A stretch of 14,177 nt of DNA from Sulfuricella sp. GTDB taxonomy: Bacteria; Pseudomonadota; Gammaproteobacteria; Burkholderiales; Sulfuricellaceae. The position numbers and the translations under genes are program-made. Under the pieces are notes generated by a model. It searched no databases. It saw only the letters and a program-made list of their open reading frames with translations, and was not told the DNA's origin. This document shows positions 6,491-13,806 of this stretch, piece after piece (positions within the stretch are counted from its first letter, which is position 1; the number at the start of each line of letters is the position of its first letter). The stretch is from assembly GCA_019911785.1 (NCBI GenBank), contig JAIOJM010000212.1, positions 1-14,177 of the forward strand, read 5' to 3'.

Positions 6491-7861
6491 TCACAGACTG
6501 CCCGCCCAATTTGGGCGCAATACGGCCATGCGTTTCAAGTTCCACGCGAGGCAAACCAGCGTCCATTCGTTCCTGACGTTATCCAGTCCACGCAGCAGAA
6601 ACTGGCGGAAGCCCATCACCGATTTGATGATGCCGAACACCGGCTCTACCGTCTGCTTGCGTAGCGCATAAACAGCGCGACCGGCCCAGGTCTTGAGCTT
6701 GTGCTTCATGACCTCGACCGGGGAGGCGTCGTCCGCCAGCGGCCCCGGTTCGGTGAAACGCTCCCGCCAGCCCGGATGGTGTTCGTCGCGCTTGACGGCG
6801 ATCAGCGGCTCGATCTCGGCGGCGACACAGGTCGTCACATTCTTCTCGCTGTAATAGCCGGTGTCGGCGAGCCAGGTCCCGGGCCGATTCAGCCCTTCGG
6901 GATTCGCGCGGACCTTTGCCACCATCGGTTCGACCTGTTCTTTATCGTTGGTGGCTTGGGTCACATGGGGCGCCAGGATCAGCATCGATTCGGTATCGAC
7001 CACCGCTTGGGCGTTGTAACACTGCTCAAAGCCGCCGCCGGCCACCTTCATGATCCGGGATTCTTCGTCCGTCAGGTTGATCTGATCCTCTCCACGCGGG
7101 CCGGATTCGGGGGGCTGAGGGGGTTTGCCCGTCGGCTTCTTTCCTTTCGCCGCCGCCTTGGCTGCCCGTGCGGCCATCTTGGCCTCGTATTCGGCCTGCT
7201 CGCGCTCGAACCGTTCCCTGGCGCGCGCCTCGATCTTCGCCTTCGCTGCCGCTATCGCCGCCAGCCGGTCTTCACGGCGCTTGATCTCGTCGGGCAGCTT
7301 TACGCCATCCGGCACCGCCGATTGGTCGGCCGCTTCGGCCAACTTCATGAGTTCCTGAACCTCGGCCTTGAGCTGCGCTTCGATCATCGAAGCGTGACCG
7401 TAGGAGAGCGCGCTGTGCCTACTGGCGTTGGCGTGGATCTTGGTCCCGTCCAGACTTACCGTGCCAAAGCGCGAGAGCTGGTTCTCGCGGGCCACCTCCA
7501 GCACCTGAACGAAGGCAGATTCGAATTCCCTGCCGAAGCGCTTCCTGAAGGTCGCCAGGGTGTCGTGATCCGGATGCCGGTTGCAGGCGATATACCGGAA
7601 GGCCAGTGAGTCGTAGGTCGCCCGTTCGATCTTGCGGCTGGAGAAGGTGCCGGTCGCGTAGCCGTAGATCAACAGCGAGAGCAGCGTCGCCGGATGGTAG
7701 GCATCGCTGCCACGGCCGGCATACGCCCGTTCCAGCGCCGACAGATCAAGTCCTTCGACCACATCAACGACGTAGCGCGCCAGGTGCGCTTCGGGCAACC
7801 ACTCCTGTACTGAGGGTGGCAGCAGGTAGTCAGTGTCTCGATCTATTGCGTGAAAAGCCAT
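6491..7861 (-). CDS. IS1182-family transposase
   Basis: This DDE transposase of 456 residues catalyses movement of the element in which it lies. The N-terminal domain (about 1-120) has the family pattern HPATLLSLLIYGYATGTFSSRKIE and the HPDHDTLATFRKRF block. The first catalytic Asp is D138 in SLDGTKIHANAS. A long charged Ala/Lys/Glu-rich insertion follows (about 160-265). The second Asp is in WLADTGYYSEKN, and the Glu is in KQTVEPVFGIIKSVMGFRQF near the C-terminus. I chose the ATG at 7861 (MAFHAIDRDTDYLL); a TTG five codons upstream is also possible. The frame is intact. An extended -10 promoter sits 30 bp upstream inside the IS end. Confidence 0.93.
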   Translation of the reverse strand: MAFHAIDRDTDYLLPPSVQEWLPEAHLARYVVDVVEGLDLSALERAYAGRGSDAYHPATLLSLLIYGYATGTFSSRKIERATYDSLAFRYIACNRHPDHDTLATFRKRFGREFESAFVQVLEVARENQLSRFGTVSLDGTKIHANASRHSALSYGHASMIEAQLKAEVQELMKLAEAADQSAVPDGVKLPDEIKRREDRLAAIAAAKAKIEARARERFEREQAEYEAKMAARAAKAAAKGKKPTGKPPQPPESGPRGEDQINLTDEESRIMKVAGGGFEQCYNAQAVVDTESMLILAPHVTQATNDKEQVEPMVAKVRANPEGLNRPGTWLADTGYYSEKNVTTCVAAEIEPLIAVKRDEHHPGWRERFTEPGPLADDASPVEVMKHKLKTWAGRAVYALRKQTVEPVFGIIKSVMGFRQFLLRGLDNVRNEWTLVCLAWNLKRMAVLRPNWAGSL

Positions 7862-7890
7862 GGTTATGTCCAGCAAACTGAATGATTATG

Positions 7891-7899
7891 ATTATAGCA
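7891..7899 (-). promoter_or_regulatory. Extended -10 promoter of the transposase
   Basis: On the minus strand TGCTATAAT is a perfect TATAAT with the TGn extension, 29 bp before the transposase ATG and inside the IS. No good -35 is present at 17 bp, which extended -10 promoters can tolerate. Confidence 0.55.
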
Positions 7900-7929
7900 T
7901 AATATCGGTTAAGTCCGACAGGCTGCTAG

Positions 7930-8345
7930 GTGTCGTTGTTAGGTTTTTATCCATCGGTATCCGGTTCTGAATGGGTGGGCCATTGCCAACCCAAATTCGT
8001 GAACGGTTTTTCTGATCAATACCGTGCTTTGCGATTGGAGCGTCAAATACTAGCATTATGACAATGTTCCGTCATGACCAATTAGCCGCTGAGTGTTCCG
8101 TCAAAGCGGTGTGAATAGCGATGGAATGAGTGGTCGGTGATTAACTGCTGGCGATCGGCATTGTGCTTAACGCTCCCTTGACGCTTCCTTGACACAAGCT
8201 TGACGGCGGTCATTGTAGGATTGCACCGTATTGCCAAGCGGGCTGAATGAGTTGAAGCAGCCTGTCCATGCGGGCCTGCACCTTTCAATCACCGCTTGAT
8301 GTGATGAGGTTCCGGCATGAGCCAACCCTGTGAGCGAGCGATCAA
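7930..8345. other. Non-coding stretch upstream of the SulP operon
   Basis: I find no supportable gene in these 416 bases; the short frames lack a ribosome-binding site and family resemblance. The stretch contains the inverted repeat ATGAC-N8-GTCAT (8059-8076), the direct repeat TGTTCCGTCA (8065-8074 and 8094-8103) and three TTGAC in 11-bp steps (8178-8204). These may belong to the control region of the downstream anion-transporter genes. Confidence 0.5.
8178..8204 (+). repeat. Three TTGAC pentamers in exact 11-bp steps
   Basis: TTGAC occurs at 8178, 8189 and 8200, so all face the same side of the helix. The middle one is a perfect TTGACA. No convincing -10 is present at normal spacing. It could be a binding array for a regulator or a -35 region. 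It lies about 140 bp before the 70-aa ORF. Confidence 0.35.
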
Positions 8346-8558
8346 ATGAGAATATCTTCGGCATCACCCCCTTTCATGGAACACTCCCCCGAACCGGACC
8401 ATGGTTTCGATTCCCCGTTGTTCTCTGTGCCGCCAGTGGTGAAGCGTTTGTTTCGAAAACTGGATCGGATGCTTACGGCTATTGCCCACGCCGAGGCGGG
8501 AGACCTGGATGCGGTAAAGGAAATTCACGAACAAGACAAGGCGCTGAAAAAACAATGA
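8346..8558 (+). CDS. Small unrecognised protein coupled to the SulP transporter
   Basis: The frame of 70 codons ends in a TGA overlapping the SulP start (ATGA). The second half is a convincing charged helix (VVKRLFRKLDRMLTAIAHAE, then AGDLDAVKEIHEQDKALKKQ). The first part is Pro/Ser-rich. Starts are possible at 8346 or at the ATG at 8376 (MEHSPEPDHGF); neither has a strong ribosome-binding site. There is no membrane segment or signal peptide. The tight coupling suggests an accessory or regulatory partner of the transporter. I do not know the family. It could also be a leader whose translation opens the sulP start. Confidence 0.6.
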   Translation: MRISSASPPFMEHSPEPDHGFDSPLFSVPPVVKRLFRKLDRMLTAIAHAEAGDLDAVKEIHEQDKALKKQ

Positions 8559-10261
8559 ACGCCTGGGTTCATCGGCTGCCTATCGCCAAATTACTGACAC
8601 TCTCCCCCGACGCAATCAAGCATGACCTGGTGGCCGGGGTCACCGTGTCGCTGGTCGCCATTCCGCAATCTCTCGCCTATGCACAACTCGCCGGCGTTCC
8701 GGCCTACTATGGCCTGTATGCGGCCCTGATCCCCACTATCGTGGGCGCCTTGTCCGGGTCTTCCAGGCAACTCTCGACCGGCCCGGTTGCCATGACCTCT
8801 CTCCTGACCGCCGCCAGTGTGGCCCCGATGGCGGCGCACGGCAGCGAAATGTTTTACGCCTATGTCGTCCTGTTGGCACTGGTGTCCGGCATGTTTCAAG
8901 TTCTGTTTGGCGCATTGCGGATGGGCGTGCTGCTCAACTTCCTGTCCAATCCGGTATTGATGGGCTTCATCAACGCAGCCGCCATCATCATTGGACTTTC
9001 ACAACTCCCGACACTGCTGGGCATTTCGGCTGCCCAGTCCAGCCACTTCCTTCTCGATATCGGGCAGGTGCTCATCCACATCGATACCCTGCACAAGCTA
9101 TCGGTCGCCTTCGGACTGTCGGCCATCCTGTTGCTGGTTGCGTTCAAGAAACTGGCGCCGAGGTTGCCGGGCGTGTTGATCACGGTGGTTTTGCTGACCT
9201 TGGTCAGCTACGAGATCGGATACGCCGGTCTGGGTGGAAAGGTCGTGGGTGTCGTGCCTCAGGGTTTGCCTACCCTCAGCATTCCGCTCCTGGACTGGAA
9301 CGCCACCGTGGCGCTCATTCCTGCCGGATTCGTCATCGCGCTCATCAGTTTCATGGAGGCCATGTCCAGTTCCAAGGTGATTGCGCTCAAGACCCGCCAG
9401 CCCTGGGATGAAAACAAGGAGCTTATCGGCCAGGGCTTGGCAAAGATCGCAGCGGCCTTCAGTCATTCCATGCCGGTCAGCGGGTCTTTTTCCCGTTCCG
9501 CCCTGAACCTCGCCACCAATGCGCAGACCGCTTTTTCTTCTGTTGTTTCGGCGGTATTCGTATTGCTGACGCTGCTGTTCTTTACCCCGTTGCTTTACCA
9601 CCTGCCCAAGCCGGTTCTGGCTGCCGTCATCATGATGGCAGTCATCGGCCTGATTAATTTCCGGTCGATTGCCAACGCCTGGCGCGCCAGTCGCGACGAC
9701 GGCATTGCAGCCATCGTGACCTTCCTGTCCACGCTCGCCTTTGCGCCGAACATCCAGAACGGCATACTCACCGGCATCATCCTTTCGCTGGCATTGCTGC
9801 TCTACCGAATGATGCAGCCTCGCGTTGCGGATCTGGGAATGTACGAAGACGGAACGTTGCGGGATGCGCGCCGGCACAATTTGCCTCTTTTGCATCCAAA
9901 ACTTGGCGCGATCAGGTTCGATGGGGCGCTCCGGTTTGTCAATGTTTCGTATTTCGAAGATGCTCTTCTGACGTTCGAAAGGGAAAACCCATCAGTTCGC
10001 TACATCCTGGTGAAATGCAATGGGGTCAATTATCTGGATGCATCGGGAGTCGAGATGCTTTCCAACCTGATCAGCCGTCTAAAAAATAACGGCATTACTC
10101 TGGGTTTCAGCGGCCCCAAAAAACAGGTACAAGAAGTCATGGATAATACCGGCTTGAGCCAGAAGATCGGTGCCGACAATATCTTTTCGAACGATCAGGA
10201 AGCCTTTGACCAACTATACTTGCGCGGAGTGATCGACACGAGAATAGGCCGGCCACTATGA
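8555..10261 (+). CDS. SulP-family anion transporter with C-terminal STAS domain
   Basis: This inner-membrane SLC26/SulP transporter has 568 residues from the ATG at 8555. The frame is open back to 8330, but those residues only shadow the small ORF upstream, and SulP proteins normally begin close to the LPIAKLLTLSPD segment. The signature is clear: DLVAGVTVSLVAIPQSLAYA, then AGVPAYYGLYAALIP and GSSRQLSTGPVA. About 10-12 hydrophobic segments follow, including SGSFSRSALN in the later part. The STAS domain starts near residue 445 and holds the NYLDASGVEML loop. Members carry sulfate, bicarbonate or other anions; the substrate cannot be read from sequence. The chromate genes downstream make sulfate plausible, since chromate enters cells by sulfate routes. 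The start overlaps the upstream small gene by 4 bp. Confidence 0.92.
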   Translation: MNAWVHRLPIAKLLTLSPDAIKHDLVAGVTVSLVAIPQSLAYAQLAGVPAYYGLYAALIPTIVGALSGSSRQLSTGPVAMTSLLTAASVAPMAAHGSEMFYAYVVLLALVSGMFQVLFGALRMGVLLNFLSNPVLMGFINAAAIIIGLSQLPTLLGISAAQSSHFLLDIGQVLIHIDTLHKLSVAFGLSAILLLVAFKKLAPRLPGVLITVVLLTLVSYEIGYAGLGGKVVGVVPQGLPTLSIPLLDWNATVALIPAGFVIALISFMEAMSSSKVIALKTRQPWDENKELIGQGLAKIAAAFSHSMPVSGSFSRSALNLATNAQTAFSSVVSAVFVLLTLLFFTPLLYHLPKPVLAAVIMMAVIGLINFRSIANAWRASRDDGIAAIVTFLSTLAFAPNIQNGILTGIILSLALLLYRMMQPRVADLGMYEDGTLRDARRHNLPLLHPKLGAIRFDGALRFVNVSYFEDALLTFERENPSVRYILVKCNGVNYLDASGVEMLSNLISRLKNNGITLGFSGPKKQVQEVMDNTGLSQKIGADNIFSNDQEAFDQLYLRGVIDTRIGRPL

Positions 10262-10296
10262 CAAATGTTTTCCATTCAATATTTAAGGGGTAATTC

Positions 10297-10815
10297 ATGA
10301 AAGGCTTGTCTGTTTGCTTATTAGGCTTGTTATTCCTGGCGGGCTGTGCCGGCCAGGACGTGAAGGATCAGCCCAAGGCGGCGGTCGAAGACAGAGGCGC
10401 AACTCAGGCTGGCGCGGACGCCAAGTCTGCCGGTCAGCAGGCGGTGACGGCCAATCCCCTGAAAGACCCCACCAACATCCTCTCCAAGCGCAGCGTGTAT
10501 TACGACTTCGACAAATCTGACGTGAAGGCTGAATACAAGCCGATGGTCGAGGCGCATTCCAAGTATTTGACTGGCAACAAGGGCGCCAAGATCGCCGTGC
10601 AGGGCAACTGCGACGAACGCGGCAGCCGCGAGTACAACATCGCGCTGGGTAACCGTCGTGCCGACAGCGTAAGGAAAATCATGAATGTGATGGGCGCATC
10701 CGACAGCCAGATCGAGGTCGTCAGCTTTGGCGAAGAGAAACCCCGTGCTGCCTGCCATGACGAATCCTGCTGGAAGGAAAATCGCCGCTCCGATATCGTC
10801 TATCACGGCGAATAG
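10297..10815 (+). CDS. Pal/OmpA-like peptidoglycan-associated lipoprotein
   Basis: This 172-residue outer-membrane lipoprotein has a signal peptide of 16 residues with lipobox LAGC (lipid Cys at 17). A flexible Ala/Gln-rich linker (18-60) is followed by an OmpA C-terminal domain. The domain shows YYDFDKSDVK, then NCDERGSREYNIALGNRRAD, the peptidoglycan-binding motif, and ends ENRRSDIVY. The ribosome-binding site AAGGGG is well placed. It resembles Pal of the Tol-Pal system, but the tol genes are not adjacent, so it may be a paralogue. Three further cysteines (105, 153, 158) are unusual; standard Pal has none in these places, and ACHDESC could form a disulfide. It lies 35 bp behind sulP and may be co-transcribed. 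A terminator follows. Confidence 0.9.
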   Translation: MKGLSVCLLGLLFLAGCAGQDVKDQPKAAVEDRGATQAGADAKSAGQQAVTANPLKDPTNILSKRSVYYDFDKSDVKAEYKPMVEAHSKYLTGNKGAKIAVQGNCDERGSREYNIALGNRRADSVRKIMNVMGASDSQIEVVSFGEEKPRAACHDESCWKENRRSDIVYHGE

Positions 10816-10851
10816 CCAAGCATTTCACAGTACGTTTCAGCCAGGCCGGGT

Positions 10852-10874
10852 GGAGAAATCCTCCGGTCTTTTTT
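10852..10874 (+). terminator. Intrinsic terminator after the Pal-like gene
   Basis: GGAG-AAATC-CTCC forms a short stem that can be extended by a wobble pair and a bulge, followed by GGTC and six T (10869-10874). It lies 36 bp after the stop codon. The stem is short, so the call is moderate. Confidence 0.55.
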
Positions 10875-10905
10875 CGTGCCCTACTCTTGATCGTCGTAGT
10901 CATAA

Positions 10906-10957
10906 TTATATATGTGTTCAATATATAACAATAATATGTAATAATGTGAACATTATT
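10906..10957. promoter_or_regulatory. AT-rich control region of chrBA with two inverted repeats
   Basis: Two perfect inverted repeats precede chrB. TTATATAT-GTGTTCA-ATATATAA spans 10906-10928, and AATAATGT-GA-ACATTATT spans 10940-10957. Both contain TGTTCA, on opposite strands. The block is far more AT-rich than its surroundings. It is a good candidate operator/promoter, possibly bound by ChrB itself, which is known to repress chr operons in other bacteria. No clean -35/-10 pair could be fixed. Confidence 0.55.
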
Positions 10958-10971
10958 CTATCCTTATTTCA

Positions 10972-11940
10972 ATGAAGACTTTTTACGGCACTGACAAATG
11001 GCTGGTTCTGGTGGCCAGTCTGCCCGCCTCGAATGCCTCCCTGCGCATGCGTTTGTGGCGGGCTACCAAGGCTTTGGGCTGTGCCGTGCTGCGCGATGGC
11101 GTCTACCTCCTGCCTGCCGGCAGGGGCTTGCGCCAGGCGCTGCGCATGCACGCCGAAGACATCAAGCAGGGCGGCGGCAGCGCGTACCTGTTGAACGTCG
11201 CCAACCCATCCACCGAGGAAAAGACCGACTTCCAGAGCCTGTTCGACCGCAGCGAGGACTATCGCGCCCTGATGGAGCGCGTGACTGCTTTTCGTGCTGA
11301 CATCGGTGCGCTGGATACGCACGCAGGTCGGCGCCAGCTCAAAACCCTGTGGCGCGAATTCGAGGCTCTGGTGGCGATCGATTATTTCCCACGCGGCGGC
11401 AAAGCCGAGGCGGATGCCCTGCTGATGGACGCGGAGGCCGCATTTCTGGCTTCTCTCGCGCCGGGCGAGCCGCGCCCCGTGACGGGTGATATTGCCGTGC
11501 GGGATAAAGCCGCCTACCAGCATCGCAGCTGGGCCACGCGCCGGCATCTGTGGGTGGACCGCATGGCGAGCGCCTGGCTGATCCGCCGCTTTATCGACTC
11601 CGAGGCCGCATTCGTCTGGCTGGAGCGCGTGGAGGACTGTCCGGGTGATGCCCTGGGTTTTGACTTTGACGGCGCCGAGTTCACCCATGTCGGTCAGCGG
11701 GTGACGTTCGAGGTTTTGCTGGCGAGTTTCGGGCTGGAGTCCGACCCCGCCCTGATGAAGCTGGGCGCGCTGGTGCACTGTCTCGATGTGGGCGGCCTGC
11801 CGGTGGCGGAGGCGGCAGGGTTGGAGATGGTGCTGGGCGGGCTGCGCGCCAGCCAGCCGGATGACGATGCGCTGCTGGTGGCGGCAGGCGCTGTTCTCGA
11901 CGGGATTTACATGAATTTTAAAGCTGGAGAATCAACATGA
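10972..11940 (+). CDS. chrB: ChrB, chromate-responsive regulator/resistance protein
   Basis: This 322-residue cytoplasmic protein has the two-part ChrB structure. The N-terminal part (about 8-110) has LVLVASLPASNASLRMRLWR and CAVLRDGVYLLP, typical of ChrB and related to winged-helix regulators. The C-terminal ChrB domain (about 183-315) has HRSWATRRHLWVDRMASAWL, FDFDGAEFTHVG and VHCLDVGGL. In other bacteria ChrB senses chromate and controls the chr operon. No Shine-Dalgarno is visible before the ATG at 10972, which is odd next to the good sites of pal, chrA and the rhodanese. Its stop overlaps the chrA start by 4 bp (ATGA). The paired inverted repeats upstream suggest autoregulation. Confidence 0.93.
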   Translation: MKTFYGTDKWLVLVASLPASNASLRMRLWRATKALGCAVLRDGVYLLPAGRGLRQALRMHAEDIKQGGGSAYLLNVANPSTEEKTDFQSLFDRSEDYRALMERVTAFRADIGALDTHAGRRQLKTLWREFEALVAIDYFPRGGKAEADALLMDAEAAFLASLAPGEPRPVTGDIAVRDKAAYQHRSWATRRHLWVDRMASAWLIRRFIDSEAAFVWLERVEDCPGDALGFDFDGAEFTHVGQRVTFEVLLASFGLESDPALMKLGALVHCLDVGGLPVAEAAGLEMVLGGLRASQPDDDALLVAAGAVLDGIYMNFKAGEST

Positions 11941-13259
11941 GCGAGACCAGCGATCTGGCGCGCCCTGCCCACCCCTCTTTCTGGGAGGCTTTTGTTTACT
12001 GGCTCAAGCTGGGATTCATCAGCTTCGGTGGCCCCGCCGGGCAGATCTCCATCATGCACCAGGAACTGGTGGAAAAACGGCGCTGGATTTCCGAGCGCCG
12101 CTTTCTCCATGCGCTCAACTACTGCATGGTGCTGCCGGGGCCGGAAGCGCAGCAGCTCGCCATCTACATCGGCTGGCTGCTGCATCGCACTTGGGGCGGC
12201 ATCGTCGCGGGGGTGCTGTTCGTGCTGCCGTCGCTGTTCATTCTGGCGGGGCTGACTTACATTTACATGGCTTACGGCGATGTGAAATTCGTGCAGGGCG
12301 TATTCAACGGCATCAAGCCGGCGGTGGTGGCCATCGTGGTGTTCGCCGCCTGGCGCATCGGCTCGCGCGCCCTGAAAAACAACCTGTTGTGGGTGATGGC
12401 GGCAGCTTCCTTCGTGGCTATTTTTGCCCTGCATGTGCCGTTTCCCTATATCGTGCTGACGGCGGGCGTGCTCGGCTTCATCGGCGGCAAGTTTCTGCCG
12501 GAAAAATTCAAGGTGGGCGGCGGCCACGGCGCCAGCAGCAAACAGCACGGCCCGGCGCTGATCGACGACGACACGCCCCCGCCTGCGCACGTCAAGTTCA
12601 GCGCCGCCCGGCTGGCCATGCTGCTGCTGGTCGGACTGGCCCTGTGGGGCGCAGCGATGCTGCTGTTGAGCGAGCCCACCCTGCTCGACATGGGCGAGTT
12701 CTTCACTAAGGCAGCGCTGGTCACCTTCGGCGGCGCCTATGCGGTGCTGCCCTACGTCTACCAGGGCGGGGTGGAAAACTATCAATGGCTCACCGGCACG
12801 CAGATGATCGACGGCCTGGCGCTGGGCGAAACCACGCCGGGGCCGCTGATCATGGTGGTGTCCTTCGTCGGCTTCGTCGGTGCCTGGACGAAACAGATTT
12901 TCGGCCCGGAAGCCCTGTTCCTGGCCGGCTTCGCCGGGGCGAGCGTGGCGACTTTCTTCACCTTCCTGCCCTCCTTCCTGTTCATCCTGGCGGGCGCGCC
13001 GCTGGTCGAATCCACCCACGGCGACCTCAAGTTCACCGCGCCGCTGACCGGCATCACCGCCGCCGTGGTGGGCGTGATCCTGAACCTCGCCATTTTCTTC
13101 GGCTGGCACGTTTTATGGCCCAATGCCACCGAGGCCGCGCCTTTCAGCGGCAATTTCGAATGGTTCTACGCCCTGATTTCGATCGCCGCCTTCCTTGCCC
13201 TGTGGAAGTACAAGCAGGACATCATGCGCGTCATCGGCGCCTGCTCGGCGCTGGGATAG
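11937..13259 (+). CDS. chrA: ChrA, chromate efflux transporter
   Basis: This 440-residue inner-membrane protein is of the long CHR type, with two homologous halves. It exports chromate from the cytoplasm. The first half has SFGGPAGQISIMHQEL (29-44), RFLHALNYCMVLPGPEAQQL (55-74) and then hydrophobic helices. The second half has TFGGAYAVLPY (263-273) and GLALGETTPGPL (293-304), the matching motifs. The halves are joined by a hydrophilic linker (about 190-222, rich in Gly, His, Asp, Pro). GGAG sits 8 bp before the ATG, which overlaps the chrB stop. No frameshift or truncation is present. A hairpin repeat with a T-run starts about 40 bp after the stop and may end the transcript. Confidence 0.95.
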   Translation: MSETSDLARPAHPSFWEAFVYWLKLGFISFGGPAGQISIMHQELVEKRRWISERRFLHALNYCMVLPGPEAQQLAIYIGWLLHRTWGGIVAGVLFVLPSLFILAGLTYIYMAYGDVKFVQGVFNGIKPAVVAIVVFAAWRIGSRALKNNLLWVMAAASFVAIFALHVPFPYIVLTAGVLGFIGGKFLPEKFKVGGGHGASSKQHGPALIDDDTPPPAHVKFSAARLAMLLLVGLALWGAAMLLLSEPTLLDMGEFFTKAALVTFGGAYAVLPYVYQGGVENYQWLTGTQMIDGLALGETTPGPLIMVVSFVGFVGAWTKQIFGPEALFLAGFAGASVATFFTFLPSFLFILAGAPLVESTHGDLKFTAPLTGITAAVVGVILNLAIFFGWHVLWPNATEAAPFSGNFEWFYALISIAAFLALWKYKQDIMRVIGACSALG

Positions 13260-13300
13260 ATTTACACTTTTGCCGTTGCTTAATCCTAGAAAAAGCAATT

Positions 13301-13455
13301 GTCCGCAGATTACGCAGATTTTCGCAGATTTTCGCAGATTAAACAACGAGTAAGATTGGATAGGTAACGCACCTTTTGGGTGATGCGCTGCTCACCCGCA
13401 AGCATATGAAAATCTGCGTTAATCTGTGTAATCTGTGGATGAAACTGCGGTTTTT
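13301..13455 (+). repeat. Dispersed hairpin repeat, copy 2, after chrA
   Basis: The left arm 13301-13320 pairs with 13421-13440 over 20 positions: 17 Watson-Crick and 3 G-U pairs in plus-strand RNA. Bases 13321-13330 continue with 13411-13420 (8 of 10). The left arm is a tandem of the 10-mer ttcgcagatt. The loop holds CACCTTTTGGGTGA (13370-13383), the exact complement of 1310-1323 in copy 1. Five T follow at 13451-13455. It lies downstream of chrA and upstream of the rhodanese. Confidence 0.85.
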
Positions 13456-13478
13456 AGGTTAATTAAAGGAGTCTGAAA

Positions 13479-13799
13479 ATGGATCGCACGATTTCCCCCA
13501 ACGATCTCAAGAAACTGAGGGATTCATCGCCCTTTGCATTACTCGACGTGCGCCGAAAAAGCGACCTCGATGCCTCCCGGGAAAAAATCCTGGGCGCGAC
13601 CTGGTGCGACCCGGACGCGATGGATGAATGGCTGGACAAGATACCCAGGAACCGCGAAGTGGTGCTCTACTGTGTGCGCGGCGGTTCGGTCAGCAATGCC
13701 GTGGTGGATGCCTTGCAGGCTAAAGGTGTCCAGGCCCGCTTCATCGAGGGTGGCATCGAAGGCTGGAAGGCGGCAGGTGGCGACACGGTGAGCAAGTAA
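13479..13799 (+). CDS. Single-domain rhodanese-like protein
   Basis: This 106-residue cytoplasmic rhodanese (thiosulfate/persulfide sulfurtransferase fold) has LLDVRRKSDL near residues 21-30. The active-site loop YCVRGGSVS has its catalytic cysteine at position 65, and the C-terminal GGIEGWKAAGG is typical. A strong AAAGGAG lies 7 bp before the ATG. Rhodanese-like genes occur in some chromate-resistance operons (chrE), so a role in thiol or chromate detoxification is possible. Here it is separated from chrA by a hairpin repeat and is probably a separate transcript. A second copy of the repeat follows 8 bp after its stop. The product is intact. Confidence 0.88.
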   Translation: MDRTISPNDLKKLRDSSPFALLDVRRKSDLDASREKILGATWCDPDAMDEWLDKIPRNREVVLYCVRGGSVSNAVVDALQAKGVQARFIEGGIEGWKAAGGDTVSK

Positions 13800-13806
13800 A
13801 CCTATA

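Larger units (their letters stand above)
6374..7925 (-). mobile_element. Complete IS1182-family insertion sequence, about 1.55 kb
   Basis: The ends are inverted repeats: CAGCCTGTCGGGCTT from 6374, and the complement of CAGCCTGTCGGACTT at 7911-7925, with one mismatch in 15. Both are flanked by CTAG (6370-6373 and 7926-7929), a 4-bp palindrome that is either the duplicated target or part of longer ends. One transposase gene fills the element, with 117 bp between its stop and the left end. The element looks intact and possibly active. It sits between a gene remnant and the region upstream of the SulP gene. Confidence 0.88.

Noticed and set aside
6701..7609. Long open frame of 302 codons on the plus strand inside the IS
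   Set aside because: It is antisense to the transposase, which has clear catalytic motifs; the long frame is a by-product of its GC-rich codon pattern.
7933..7942. Integron attC-like core (TCGTTGTTAGGT), with the 10-mer TCGTTGTTAG also at 6262-6271
   Set aside because: One side matches GTTRRRY, but no paired attC arms or consistent cassette boundaries are visible, and a shared 10-mer is expected by chance at this scale.
8330..8554. Upstream extension of SulP by 75 residues
   Set aside because: The extension reads through the small ORF in another frame and lacks SulP similarity; the ATG at 8555 with ATGA coupling fits better.
9098..9895. 265-codon minus-strand frame opposite the SulP gene
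   Set aside because: It has shadow composition with no family features, and the SulP reading is unambiguous.
11907..13109. 400-codon minus-strand frame opposite chrA
   Set aside because: It is His/Gln/Arg-rich low-complexity translation, typical of the antisense of a GC-rich membrane-protein gene; chrA is certain.
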